DNA from: Galeruca laticollis
Taxonomy: Eukaryota; Arthropoda; Insecta; Coleoptera; Chrysomelidae
NCBI GenBank assembly: GCA_963921935.1
Contig: OY998179.1
Coordinates: 48,156,222-48,220,221, forward strand
Direction: 5' to 3'
DNA length: 64,000 bases
This document shows, one piece after another, positions 10,911 to 21,800 of this stretch (the first letter of the stretch is position 1; each line of letters starts with the position of its first letter). Under the pieces are notes generated by a model. That model was not told the DNA's origin. It saw nothing but the letters and a program-made list of their open reading frames with translations, and ran no database searches. Made by a program: the position numbers and the translations under genes.

Positions 10911-12640
10911 ATTACTTTTCCGCCCAACGTATCTAATATGCGGGAAAAGTATTGGTTTACCCCAAAAAAAGTTAGAATTTAGAGAAAAAAAAATAAACGG
11001 TTTTAAAGATTAAAACTAACTTTTCCGCATCTGTGGCCCTGAACAATATTCTATCATAAAATTGTTAATTGTGTACACTTCGGGGGATGTATCGTGCTAA
11101 CAAACCGAAATTTCTCCAAAAACAACCAAAAATGTACATCTGGATTTATAGGACCCGCTGTACACGCTCTAGTCAACTAAAAATCAATAGGGTACATCTG
11201 TGAAACACCATGAACAATATTCAATCATAAAATTGATGAATCGTATACTCTCTGGAGGCTGTATCGTGCTAACAAACTGAAACTTCTCCAAAAATGACAA
11301 AAATATCGTACTCAAAGTACGGTAGCACCTGTTGTATTGGCTCTGGTGAGCTGAAAATCAATAGGGTTCATCTGTGAGATGTCCTGAATAATATTCAATC
11401 ATAAAATAGGTTACTTGTTGAACTCCGAAGGCTGTATTGTGCTATCAAACTGAAATTTCCCAAAAAATGACAAAATGTCGTACTTCAAGTACCATAGCAC
11501 CCGTTGTACTGGCTATGGTGAGCTGAAAATCAATCAATCAATCATAAAATTGGTTACTTATTGCCTTCCGGAGGCTGTATCGTGCTAATAAGACATGTAA
11601 GGAAAAGTGACCGACGACGACGACATACACACAGGATTTTTTTTTCTAAAAACCGTTTTTTCGTGTTGTTGTTGATGGAAAACGTAAAACTAACTCAACA
11701 TTTTTTTTCAAAATTCCAACTTTTTTTGGGGTAAACCAATACTTTTCTCGCATATTAGATAGGTAGGGCGGAAAAGTAAAATCCTGTGTGTATGTCGTCG
11801 TTGTCGTCGGCCAATTTTCGTTACATGCCTTGTTAGCACGATACAGCTTCCGGAGTGCAACAAGTCACCAATTTTATGATTGAATATTGGTCAAGACATC
11901 TCACAGATGAACCCTATTGATTTTCAGCTCACCCGAGCCAGTACAACGGGTGCTATGGTACTTGAGGTACGACATTTTTGTAATGTTTTGAGAAATTTCA
12001 GTTTGTTAGCACGATACAGCCTCCGGAGTGCAATAAGTCACCAATTTTATGATTGAATATTATTCAGGACCTCTCACAGATGAACCCTATTGATTTTCAG
12101 CTCACCAGAGCCAGTAAAACAGGTGCTATAGTACTTTCAAGTACGACATTTTTGTAATTTTTGGAGAAATTTCAGTTTGTTAGCACGATACAGCCTCCGA
12201 AGTATATACAAGTGACCAATTTTATGATTGAATATTGTTTAAGACATCTCACAGATGAACCCCATTGATTTTCAGCTCACCAGAGCCAATACAACAGGTG
12301 CTATGGTACTTGAAGTACGACATTTTTGTCATTTTTTGAGAAATTTCAGTTTGTTAGCATGATACAGCCTCAGGAGTATATACAAGTGACCAATTTTATG
12401 ATTGGATATTATTCAAAGCATCTCACAGATGTACCCTATTGATTATCAGCTGACTAGAGCAAGTACAGCGGGTCCTATAAATCCAGATATACTACATTTT
12501 TGGAGAAATTTCAGTTTGTTAGCATGATACATCCCCCGAAGTGTATACAAGTCACAATTTTATGATAGAATATTGTTCAGGGCATCTCAAAGATGCGGAA
12601 AAGTTAGTTTAATTCTTTAAAACCGTTTATTTTTCATTCT
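10911..12640. repeat. Two family A repeats fused head to head
   Basis: 10911-10980 holds a lone family A left end. 10985-11779 is a full family A copy on the minus strand, ending at GGCGGAAAAGTAA. 11780-12635 is a second copy on the plus strand that begins at AATCCTGTGTG and so lacks the outer ~150 bp. The pairing arms are about 10985-11641 and 11780-12635, with a ~138-bp loop. Each arm contains several ~175-bp monomers with GTTAGCACGATACAGCCTCC cores (plus-strand cores near 11825, 12005, 12178, 12355 and 12518). Transcripts would form long double-stranded RNA. The pair is nested in the 7264-13765 element. Confidence 0.8.
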
Positions 12641-13429
12641 GAATTGTGTTTATTAATAGATACTACACTGATAATCAGGCAATGTAACATGTCACAAACG
12701 ACAAAAATGTTTGAAATCCCCATTATTTGATAGCATTTTTCCATTTTCAAGGCTTCTGTACATCGATATTAAACCCATTAAAAGAATAAAAAATATTATA
12801 TAATCATAATTTATCAACATAGTAATTGGTACAAGAAACACATTCTAAAGTTTGAAGAAAATACATTTATTTTACTCGCAATTCTTCTGTTGAGAACACG
12901 TACATCTTCTATTTACGGAAATCTAACAGTTTAATTAGAGTAATCGAAACTTCGTAAATTGAAAAGTCATGTCGCCACTGGTATTTTTTATTTTGTTTTG
13001 AAGAACACACACCTTCCACTACCGATCTGTCTCCGTTCATGTTGAGCACACTTCCCATAATGATCTTAATATATGTGTTACTTATCTTTTCAGCGATATG
13101 TAATCAAAGCATGCACTCTATAACTCCTATTAATTTGTATATTTACTTTAATTAAATCCACTAAGCACAGTCCAAACCGAATTAACATGTACGGGCAAAT
13201 CATCAACTCTGCGTCGCAATTTTTGTGGAGGAAATTAAAAATAATTATGATCTAGCATGGATAAGTAAAAACAAATTATTCAATGTTTCTGATATCTAGG
13301 TTTTTACGCATTTCACTAAAAAGCTGTGTTGCCGTTTTGATATGAATCAAGCAGAATCGAGATTGATTCCACCACGAAAAAAAATTGAGTCACAGGCAGT
13401 ACCAAGAAATTTTTATTATTTTCTCAAAA
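12641..13429 (+). other. Interior of the large element, nothing recognised
   Basis: AT-rich DNA between the family A pair and the right inverted repeat. No ORF above background and no motif was recognised. Confidence 0.45.
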
Positions 13430-13765
13430 GCACGATGAGCGACAAATTTCTTATTGTAGTAATAAATTAGTGACAAATTATGAAACCTAGCAGAACCATA
13501 GTTTTTTTTTAAAACGATGAGCGACAATTTTTTGGAAATGGTACTTAATTAGCGACAAATTATGGTACCATTAGCTTTTCTCACAATTAGAAAGACATGG
13601 AGTGGTTCTACTAGCTTTGTATAAACCTAGCAGAACCATAGTTTTTTCTTAAAAAAAACGATGAGCGACAAATTTTTCGAAGTGGTAATTAATTAACGAC
13701 AAATTATAGCATAATCAAAAATTTTAAATTATAAAATGGTTCTGCTAGGTTTATAGGGGTTGTAT
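13430..13765 (-). repeat. Right terminal inverted repeat of the 6.5-kb element
   Basis: The reverse complement of this segment aligns with 7264-7550. It carries an extra inner sub-unit (about 13430-13490, with ATGAGCGACAAATTTCTTAT) related to the interior piece at 10495-10590. It ends GGTTCTGCTAGGTTTATAGG then GGT. Confidence 0.8.
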
Positions 13766-14280
13766 TTTTTTTATCCATTTTAACTTTAGTATGTACGGCA
13801 GAAAAAACTAAAGTCACTATGGTTTATTTTTTCTTTTAAATTAAAAAAAAATAATACAAAACCATATTAGATTTAAGACAAAGAATTCTACACTTGTTTT
13901 TAACGATGTACTGTACTAATAATTACCTAAACTACCTTTAAATATAGTTATTTCTATTAAGCCTGAATGGTACAACTCTCTTAATATTCTTTTGTATTAA
14001 TGATGGTCACTGTTGATGATTTTAAGGTAGTTATATGAAACATTATAGATTGATTATTTCATTTTAACTGAACAGAACAAATAAAATATCCCATTTGTTG
14101 CCAAGTTGAGTGTAATCCATAGGCATATAAGAATAGACCACGCTAGTAATGGGACTACTGTGTAAGTGGACGCTACGGTTCGACTTTTTTGAATTCAATT
14201 TTTACTGAAAGTTATTGAATTTGCGCTTATTTATTATTTTTGATAATGTTTTAATTTTATTTACTTTAAATTTAATGAAT
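13766..14280 (+). other. Intronic DNA, no gene
   Basis: AT-rich sequence between the right end of the large element and the repeat at 14281. Nothing was recognised. Confidence 0.45.
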
Positions 14281-14440
14281 GCTGGTTTTGGCCAGTATAT
14301 ATCTCGAAAACTATATGAACTATGATATTGAAATTTGGCAGTTATAAACCGTGTGTAGTATTACACATTTCAAACAAGCAGCTATTTTGTTGCAATGTCA
14401 CATTTCGGGTCACGTGGTATCATTTTTAGAAAAGTTGATG
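14281..14440 (+). repeat. Dispersed repeat C, copy inverted at 22618-22765
   Basis: Begins GCTGGTTTTGGCCAGTATAT and ends around ATTTCGGGTCACGTGGTATC. The reverse complement occurs at 22618-22765. The two copies lie about 8 kb apart in opposite orientation, bracketing a mariner and a LINE. This copy abuts the left end of the mariner at about 14445. It may be part of a mariner-derived short element, but no complete ends were resolved. Confidence 0.7.
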
Positions 14441-14444
14441 AGAC

Positions 14445-15895
14445 ACCCTCTATATTGTTCTACTGCTATAAAGGTCTCTCTGGTACTAATTCGGCGATAC
14501 CTATTTTTTTTGTGGTAGGTACTTAGAAACGACAAAAACATTATTATAAAGGTTTTTTATTTGCAAAACAATGAGAACTGAGAAACAAAAAGAATTGGAA
14601 TACAATAACACTTTTACTGCAGTTGATGCTCAAATTGATGTCCACCTTCATTAATGCAGCACTCAAATCTTCTAAGTAAATTTTTTGTGCATGCTTCTTT
14701 TTGGTGTAACAGATTAACAAGCTGTTCTGATTCTGTTTTTTAAATCATCTACATTGATATGAGCTGTAACAAATACTAATCTTTTAAATATACCCAAAGA
14801 AAAAAATCTGGCGGGGTTATATCTGGTGAACGAGCCGGCCAAATTATTGTACCATTTCTCCCAATCCATCTATCTTGGAAATACACATCCAGATATGACG
14901 TTACTCGCTGAGCAAAATGAGGAGGTGCACCATTCTGTTGCCACCACAATTTTCTCAAGCAAATGGGGAAGAATATTCTGGAGAAAATCGCCTGGCAAAT
15001 TCCCGTCATAAAAATACAGCTCAATCAAGCAGCCATTAAACAAATCGCAGCAAACGTTTTTCCCCAAATAGTTTGGAAATGCGTTTCTCGCACCCGCCTG
15101 GGATTTTCAGCCGACTAGTAGTGACAATTATGTCTATTAACTAAGCCGTTATTGTGAAAACGGCTTTCGTCACTCCATAATAGTTTATTTAAAAAAGGGA
15201 CATCTACGATTTTTGTTAACATTTCAGCAATAAAAGCAAGTCTCCTTTCTGGATCTGCAAGAGTCAGATGTTGCGTTAAATGTATTTTGAAAGGATGATA
15301 TTTGTATTGCTTAACACCCACTGTATAGTAGATTTACTTATTCCTAATTCTTGTTGCAGACATCGAATTGAAATGTGGAGATTTACTTGTATATAAGCAA
15401 GAATGTTAATAACATTATCTTCTGTTACAATGGCTTACGTCGAGGATATAGATCTTTTTCGGTTGGAAAATAACCATGTCTTAACTTTGTTTTACATAAG
15501 TAAAAGTATTTTTATCTGGAGTTGTTCTGTCGGGAAAATGATTTCTGTATAAATCTCTAGCACGTCTACTATTTCTTCCACATTCTCCATAGATGATCAG
15601 GCATATTGAGAAATTCGTCGTAAGTGAAACGTAAAGGCATGATACGTTTTAAGTCACAAAACTTTTAACAACAATAATACAGTGAACAGTCGTTCACTAC
15701 TGACACTAACGGGTTTTGACAACTAGAATAGCTGTTACTAGGATATGTTTTTTGTTCCGTAGCTTTCTTTGTTTTTCAAATAAAAACCTTTATAAACCTT
15801 TGTTTATTGTTTCTAAGTACCTACCACAAAAAAAATGGGTATCGTTGAATTAGTCTAAGAGATATCTTTACAGCAGTGGAAATATATACAGGGTA
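14445..15895 (-). mobile_element. DD41D-type mariner with ~75-bp inverted ends
   Basis: The left end (about 14455-14530, including GGTACTAATTCGGCGATACC and TTTTTGTGGTAGGTACTTAG) and the right end (about 15805-15890) are inverted copies. The outermost bases read ACCCTCTATAT on the left and, inverted, ACCCTGTATAT on the right, the usual mariner terminus in insects. The transposase remnant lies between them on the minus strand. The length is about 1.45 kb. The exact target duplication is not clear. Confidence 0.78.
14618..15639 (-). pseudogene. Mariner-family transposase with DUF4817-like N-terminus, broken
   Basis: The start is ATG at 15639 (MPLRFTYDEFLNM). Next comes a frame giving YGECGRNSRRARDLYRNHFP, the insect DUF4817-type helix-turn-helix segment. 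The catalytic region is LLWSDESRFHNNGLVNRHN (15115-15321), then VVATEWCTSSF or in another frame WQQNGAPPHFAQRV (about 14930), and ARSPDITPPDFFLW (about 14810). The second catalytic position normally reads DGAPPH; here it is NGAPPH, so the second Asp is Asn. Several frameshifts also separate the pieces. A C-terminal GGHQFEHQLQ near 14640 matches the family's '(G)GHHFEHLL' end. It would have moved the surrounding inverted repeats; it is inactive now. Confidence 0.8.
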
Positions 15896-16011
15896 GTAGA
15901 AGACTTTATTTAGGAATCCTAATATACAATATATAGTTGTGAATACATAAATAATTAATATAAATATAAATACAAATGAATAAATAAATAATTTTAACAG
16001 TACTTCATGCA

Positions 16012-17411
16012 TTATAATTTCATATATTCTAATAATAATTTTTTAAATACTTTTAAGGAACTTACATTTTTCATTTCATCGGGTATCTTATTGAAGCTTT
16101 CTAGACCTTTAAAGAACAACGAATTCATACCACTCTTGAAATGTGTTCGAGATATGTGAAATGCATTACATGTTCTTGTGTTATATGAATGAATGTTACT
16201 ATTTCGAATTAAATATCTGCTAAGATAGGCTGGTTGAATTCCACTCATTTTGAAAATCCAAATCATACTCAAGTAGTACAGTCTTTTGTGTACCGGCTGC
16301 CACTGTAGGGTATTTAACATAAATTCAACAGGGGTATATTGGTTGCACCTCAAAATAATTCCCATTCCTCGATTTTGTAATTTTTGCATTTGTCCTATTT
16401 GATTTCGGTTGAATAGATACATCAATGTGGCACAGTAGCCAACGTGTGGCCCTATTATGCAATTGTAACAAGTTAATCTAGCAAAGGTTGATAGAGATTT
16501 CGAAATTTAAGAGAAAAAATACAATTTTTTACATATTTTTCTAATGGTATATTCGGCATGCTTATTCAAAGTTAACTGATGATCTATAATAAATCCGTAT
16601 TTAGTTTCATTTACAATTGCGAGTTGGCTATTAAATATGCTGATATCAACAGTATTAGTATCAATCAATCTTTGATTTGAAATATGGTGTGAACCAGGTA
16701 CATATTTGATATCATTCATATAGATAATGAACAGCAATGGCCCCAAAACACTTCCCTTGTGGTACACATATTTCGTTTATAATTCGATCTGACATTATAT
16801 CACAAATTTTTGTCCTACGGCTTCTTTGATCAAGATAACTATCTAACCAGTTTAAAGCTTTTCCATTTACACCATAATACTCCAATTTATTAATTAAAGT
16901 TTTTCTGTTGATCGTTTCGAAGGCATGTTTGAAATCTAGAAATACCGCAACAATATATTCTTTCGTATCAATACTTTTTTTCCACTCGGTAACTGTTAGT
17001 TGTAACGCTGTTTCGCATGAGTGATTCTTGCGAAAACCAGACTGATTTTCTATGAATAAATTATTTTCATTAAAGTATGTAACTATTTGATCATATACTA
17101 ACAGTTCCAGTACTTTTTCAAATATTGGAAGACTATTAATTGGACGAAAATTACTTGCATCACTTGTATTATTTACTTTCGGAATTGGAGTTACTGTACT
17201 AATTTTGTATTGGTCAGGAAACAATCCTGTGGACAAGGAAGTATTTATAAAGTTCAATATTACATGCCCAGATACATTGAAAGTTTCCTTTAAAAATTTA
17301 CTATTGATTATTTCACTTTTATTTACTTTGTCAAGAGAAAATATTATTTTACGTAAGGTTATCATGGTTATTTCTTTGAATAGATTCAACCTACCGTTTA
17401 TGGGTTCATAG
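16012..17411 (-). pseudogene. LINE ORF2, reverse transcriptase and C-terminal part
   Basis: Minus strand. Reverse transcriptase blocks are clear: TVTPIPKVNNTSDASNFRPI, QSGFRKNHSCETALQLTV, AVFLDFKHAFETINRKTL and NEICVPQG, followed in the next frame by GSVLGPLLFIIYMNDI. The FADD block is absent: sequence jumps from IYMNDIKYVPGS to NTVDISIFNSQL, so an internal deletion removed the catalytic Asp pair. After RT a C-terminal region with QNRGMGIILRCNQYTPVEFM and SSLKVFKKLLLEYMKL ends the ORF at 16012. The organisation fits the CR1/Jockey group of non-LTR retrotransposons; the clade is not certain. Pieces are 17389-16712, 16767-16507 and 16425-16012. Confidence 0.82.
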
Positions 17412-17445
17412 TTATTTGGTGTCCATATCTCCTCACAATATATGC

Positions 17446-18440
17446 TATTACTTTTCCGCCCAACCTATCTAATATGCGAGAAAAGTATTGGTTTACCTCA
17501 AAAAAAGTTGGAATTTTGAAAATTTTTGTTGAGTTATTTTTACGTTTTCCATCAACAACAACACGAAAAAACGGTTTTTAGAAAAAAAATCCTGTGTGTA
17601 TGTCGTCGTCGTTGTCGTCGGCCACTTTTCCTTGCATGTCTTGTTAGCACGATACAGCCTCCGGAGTGCAATAAGTCACCAATTTTATTATGGAATATTG
17701 TTAAGGACATGTGACATATGAACCCTATTGATTTTCAGCTCGCCAAAGCCAGTACAACGGGTGCTACGGTACTTGAAGTACGATATTTGGTCATTTTTTC
17801 AGAACTTTCAGTTTGTTAGCACGATACAGCCTCCGGAGTTCAACAAGTCACCAATTTTATGATTGAATATTATTCAGGACATCTCACTGATGAACCCTAT
17901 TGATTTTCAGCTCACCAAAGCCAATACAACAGGTGCTACAGTACTTTAAGTACGATATTTTTGGAGAAGTTTCAGTTTGTTAGCGCGATACAGCCTCCGG
18001 AGTATAGACAAGTGATCAATTTTATGATTGGATATTATTCAGAGCGTCCCAAAGATGAACCCTATTGATATTCAGCTCACTAAAGCCAGTACAACGGGTG
18101 CTATGGTACTTACAGTACCAAATTTTTGTCATTTTCGGAGAATTTTCAGTTTGTTAGCAGGATACAGCCTCCAGAGAGTATACGATTGATCAAGTTTATG
18201 ATTGAATATTGTTCAAGGTGTCTCACAGATGTACCCTATTGATTTTCAATTGACTAAAGCGAGTACAGCGGGTCCTATACATCCAGATATACTAAATTTT
18301 TGGCTATTTTTGGAGAAAGGTTTGATAGCACGATACATCCCCCGAAGTGTATACAAGTAACAATTTTATGATAGAATATTGTTCAGGGTCACAGATGCGG
18401 AAAAGTTAGTTTTATTCTGTAAAACCGTTTATTTTCTATT
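17446..18440 (+). repeat. Family A repeat inserted in the LINE
   Basis: It opens with TATTACTTTTCCGCCCAACC and closes near GCGGAAAAGTTAGTTTTATT then CTGTAAAACCGTTTATTTTC. About five ~175-bp monomers lie between (cores near 17640, 17814, 17979, 18156 and 18316). The last monomer is divergent (ATACATCCCCCGAAGTGTAT), as in every other copy. The two ends share an inverted TTACTTTTCCGC / GCGGAAAAGTTA. It separates the endonuclease and RT parts of the antisense LINE. This may be the best-preserved simple copy of the family. No protein is encoded. Confidence 0.85.
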
Positions 18441-18479
18441 TCAATTACACTATTTACAAAATATTAATTTGTATTTGCT

Positions 18480-19136
18480 TTTCAGGTGCTATTTTATCCA
18501 TAATTACAGTGCAGTTTGTTTCTATTTCCTCTAATATTTCATTCACATTGATTGTATTCAAGTTCCAATCAACTGAGAGAAGTTCTAAATTGATTTTCTT
18601 ATATGTATGTTCATTTATAGTTCTTATACGAATGAGTTTGTTGGAAATTTCTTTCCTACAATCAAAAATGATCAGAGATTTTTAGTACATCATGTACAGC
18701 AGCTCGTATATTTGGTTCATTAGAGATCACATAATCAATAAGAGTTTTGCTGTTATTTGTGACACGTGTGTAACAAGTTGCTCAATTCCAAATGAGTTGA
18801 ATATATTTATAATCTTTTTAGAATAAAAACTGTCTTTTTTTAAATCAATATTGATATCTCCTATGAGAGTACATTTTTTGTTATAGAAATAATTTTCAAG
18901 AATGTTTTCCAGACTGTCCAGAAAAACAGAATGACTTTCATTAGGCGAATGATAAATACTTCCTATTGACCATTTCCTGCCATTGATTTTAATTTTAACA
19001 AACTGAATCCAGTAGTTAGGTTCATTGACCAAAGATTTTTTACCTTGTATTCTATGTTATCTCTTATATATATGACAACCCCTCCAGTGTGCCTGCTGCT
19101 ACTATCACATCGGATTACATTATAATTATTTATATA
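18480..19136 (-). pseudogene. LINE endonuclease, C-terminal part
   Basis: Minus strand. It contains CDSSSRHTGGVVIYIRDNIE (about 19110-19050) and ISSIYH-like sequence with WSIGSIYHSPNESHSVF. LIGDINIDLKKDSF follows, equivalent to the apurinic/apyrimidinic-endonuclease 'GDFN' block of LINE ORF2. The reading frame changes near 19030. It continues directly from 21634-21790 on the other side of a mariner insertion and belongs with the RT at 16012-17411. The expected SDH catalytic block is not evident, so this part is truncated or damaged. Confidence 0.75.
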
Positions 19137-21626
19137 CAGGGTGTTCCGCATAAGAACCGACACAGAGCAGAGGCGTATAGGGGAGCCCAAAATATGACGA
19201 TTGGGGGCAACTTACCTCTATACCAAGTTGCATCCCTGAGGAGTTATAGGGCCTCAAAGCGTGGCCCAAAATTTCGAAAAAAATTAATTTCTTTGCAACC
19301 TTTCAACTTAAGAATACCAAATTTGGAACACTGTATGAGACTGTTAAGAGCATTAAGTAATGGTAAGTAGAAGGCGATCGAACCATTCTGGGGAGTTAAT
19401 TACGGGTGACCTAACCTTAAAATTTCACAGATTTTTTTGATCTATTATTCGATTTGAAAATTTTTATTTTCATACTATGGATAACTTAATTCTTAAACTT
19501 TTTTTACTCCTATAATTTTGCACAAAACTTTGACATTTTCAAGGAAAAATCTAATAACCAAAGACATGTTTTCAACAATGTTATTTAAAAAGTTACAAGA
19601 AAGTCAAGAGTTGTACAAGAAAGTCAAGAGTTGGCTATGAATTTATACATCAAATTTGACAATTTGGAATTCAGTACTTGTAGTAAGTAAATTGTTATAA
19701 TTTTTTTTAAATGAGTGGAAAATTATCATTTAGCGAACAAGTGGATATGTTATTGGTGTTAGGTTTTTGTGAAGGAAACTGTAGAAGAAGCGTGGAAGAA
19801 TATCGGAGGAGGTTTCCTAATCGCGTACTTCCTCACAGAGAAACTTTTCCTAATGTTGAAAGACGGGCTCGAGAAACAGGAAAGTTTATAGTGTTAATCG
19901 AGAACGGAATTTAAAATGAGTGTGCGAGATGAAGAATTCTTTTTGGATACAATTGACGATCAACGGCATATTAGCACTAGAGCTTTTATCTAGACAGAGT
20001 GGCATATCAAGATCATCAGTACACCGAACTATTAGATGTAATTTACTCCATCCATATCATGCTCATAAAGTGCAAGAATTGTTACCTTAAGACTTGGTTC
20101 GGCGAGTGAATTTCTGTCGATTTATTTTACGCCAGGATATTCACTTTCAAAAGAAGATTCTTTTTACTGATGAGGCTTGCTTTACTCGTAGAGGTATTAC
20201 AGATATTCATAACTATCATGAGTATTCAGATGAATAACCTCATGTAATAACTCCTCGACATTTTCAACGTGAGTTTAAGATTAACGTTTGGGTCGGCCTT
20301 ATCGATCATTATTTGATTGGACCAATTATTTTACCAAACAGGCGAAACGTATTTAGAGTTTCTCCAAAATACTCTTCCGGATTTATTTGACGATTTGCCA
20401 TTACGATTGAGATTGCAACATTGGTTTATGCATGATGGAGCACCACCTCATTTTAGTGTCAATGTAAGAAACTTTTTAAACCGCCAATATCCAAATAAGT
20501 GGATTGGATGAGGAAAAAATTGTCCTCAAGATTGACCTCCCCGCTCACCGGACCTCAATAAATGTGATAACTTTCTTTGGGAGGCGTTAAAGGAGTCTGT
20601 TTAATCTTCTCCAGTTGATTCCCGAGAAGAATTGTGGAATCGCATTGCAGACAAATGCAATATAATAAAAAATTATCATCAGCTACTGGCCAGAGTCGAC
20701 TTCAATTTTCGGCAAAGAATAATTTTGTGTCTAAGAGAAAATGGTGATCATTTTCAGCAATTTCTTTAAATTAAAATGTTCATGTTCTTACTACAATCTT
20801 ATTAATTTGTTTTTCCAATAAATTATTCTTATTTAAATGTATCTATTAATTTGTTAAATCTGAAATAAAATTCATGATATGAGTGGAGTAAATTACGTCT
20901 AATAGTTATTCGACTTCTCCTTGAAAATGACAAAGTTTTTTGCAAAATTACAAGAGTAAAAAAAGTTTTAGAATTAAATTATCCATAGTACGAAAATAAA
21001 ATATTTTAAATCAACTGACAGATAAAAAAATTCTGTGAAATTTTATGGTTATCCACTTGTTCACTAAATGAGAATTTTCCACTCATTTAAAAACAATTAA
21101 AACAATTTACTTACTACAAGAACTGAATTGAATATTGTCAAATTTGATGTATAAATTCATAGCCAACTCTTGTCTTTTTTGTAACTTTTTAAATAACATT
21201 GTTGAAAACATGTCTTTGGCTATTCGATTTTTCCTTGTTTTTTGCAAAATTACAAGAGTAAACAAAGTTGAAGAATTAAGTTATCCATGGTATGAAAATA
21301 AAAAATTTCAAATCGAATAACAGATAAAAAATGCTGTGAAATTTTAAGGTTAGGTGATCCCTAATTAACTCCCCAGAATGGTTCGATCGCCTTCTACTTA
21401 CCATTATTTAATGCTCTTAACAGTCTCATACAGTGTACCAAATTTGGTATTTTTAGGTTAAAGGGTTGCAAAGAAATTAATTTTTTCGAAATTTTGGGCC
21501 CCACTTTGAGGCCCTATTACTCCTCAGGGATGCAACTTGGTATAGAGGTAAATTGCCCCCAATCGTCATATTTTGGGCTCCCCTATACGCCTCTGCCCTG
21601 TGTCGGTACTTATGCGGGACACCCTG
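19137..21626 (+). mobile_element. Mariner with ~590-bp terminal inverted repeats
   Basis: The ends are CAGGGTGTTCCGCATAAG on the left and, inverted, CAGGGTGTCCCGCATAAG on the right, both next to TA (19135-19136 and 21627-21628). The inverted repeats extend about 590 bp inward (19137 to about 19740, and about 21058 to 21626), far longer than the 20-30 bp usual in mariner. The left arm covers the first ~12 codons of the transposase; the inverse copy on the right repeats the ATG and the MSGK start. The element sits inside a LINE endonuclease domain, which is continuous when the element is removed. Confidence 0.88.
19711..20769 (+). pseudogene. DD41D-like mariner transposase, broken
   Basis: ATG 19711 opens MSGKLSFSEQVDMLLVLGFC. 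EGNCRRSVEEYRRRFPNRVL, a DUF4817-like DNA-binding segment, follows. The catalytic blocks are ILFTDEACFTRRGITDIHNY (near 20160), WFMHDGAPPHFSVNVRNFLN (near 20430) and PPRSPDLNKCDNFLWEALK (near 20545). All three Asp are present. The spacing between the second and third is 43 codons by my count, two more than the 41 of the usual family. The gene ends GDHFQQFL then TAA at 20767. At least two frameshifts and several stops disrupt it, for example after 19914, near 20236 and near 20511. It was the source of the flanking long inverted repeats. Confidence 0.85.
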
Positions 21627-21633
21627 TATATTT

Positions 21634-21800
21634 CAGCATCGCTAACATCTGGAGTTGTTCTCGCTTCACTTAGAATTATCAGTGCTGGGTTACAACTTAC
21701 AATATTCAAAATAACATCAAACTTATGAGCCACTAAACTTCCAACATTCACATAAACAACATCCTGATTGAGTTGTATATTAGGAATCACAGGTTTTTTT
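21634..21800 (-). pseudogene. LINE endonuclease, N-terminal part
   Basis: Minus strand, in the frame of the ORF from 21790. NVGSLVAHKFDVILNIV is followed by PALIILSEARTTPDVSDAEI, the start of a LINE AP-endonuclease domain (usual pattern 'N.....K.DEI..I......D.I.LSETW'). The frame is interrupted at 21634 by the mariner and resumes at 19136 with NNYNVIRCDSSSRHTGG. It is part of the same LINE as 16012-17411 and 21800-22464. Confidence 0.75.

Larger units (their letters stand above)
7264..13765. mobile_element. Large transposon with ~290-bp compound terminal inverted repeats
   Basis: The left arm (about 7264-7550) and the right arm (about 13475-13765) are inverted copies over their whole length, with scattered differences. 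Each arm has two sub-units bounded by GCTAGCAGAACCA-type motifs and containing a TAATTTGTCGCTAATTAATT core. Outer similarity extends to an ACCCC / GGGGT end. The left end follows TA and the right end is followed by TT, so a TA target duplication is possible but not proven. Inside are an IS630/Tc1-like transposase remnant (8240-9545), a 242-bp palindrome and a pair of inverted family A repeats. A third, weaker sub-unit lies at about 10495-10590. I infer that the transposase belongs to these ends; nothing proves it. Confidence 0.7.
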
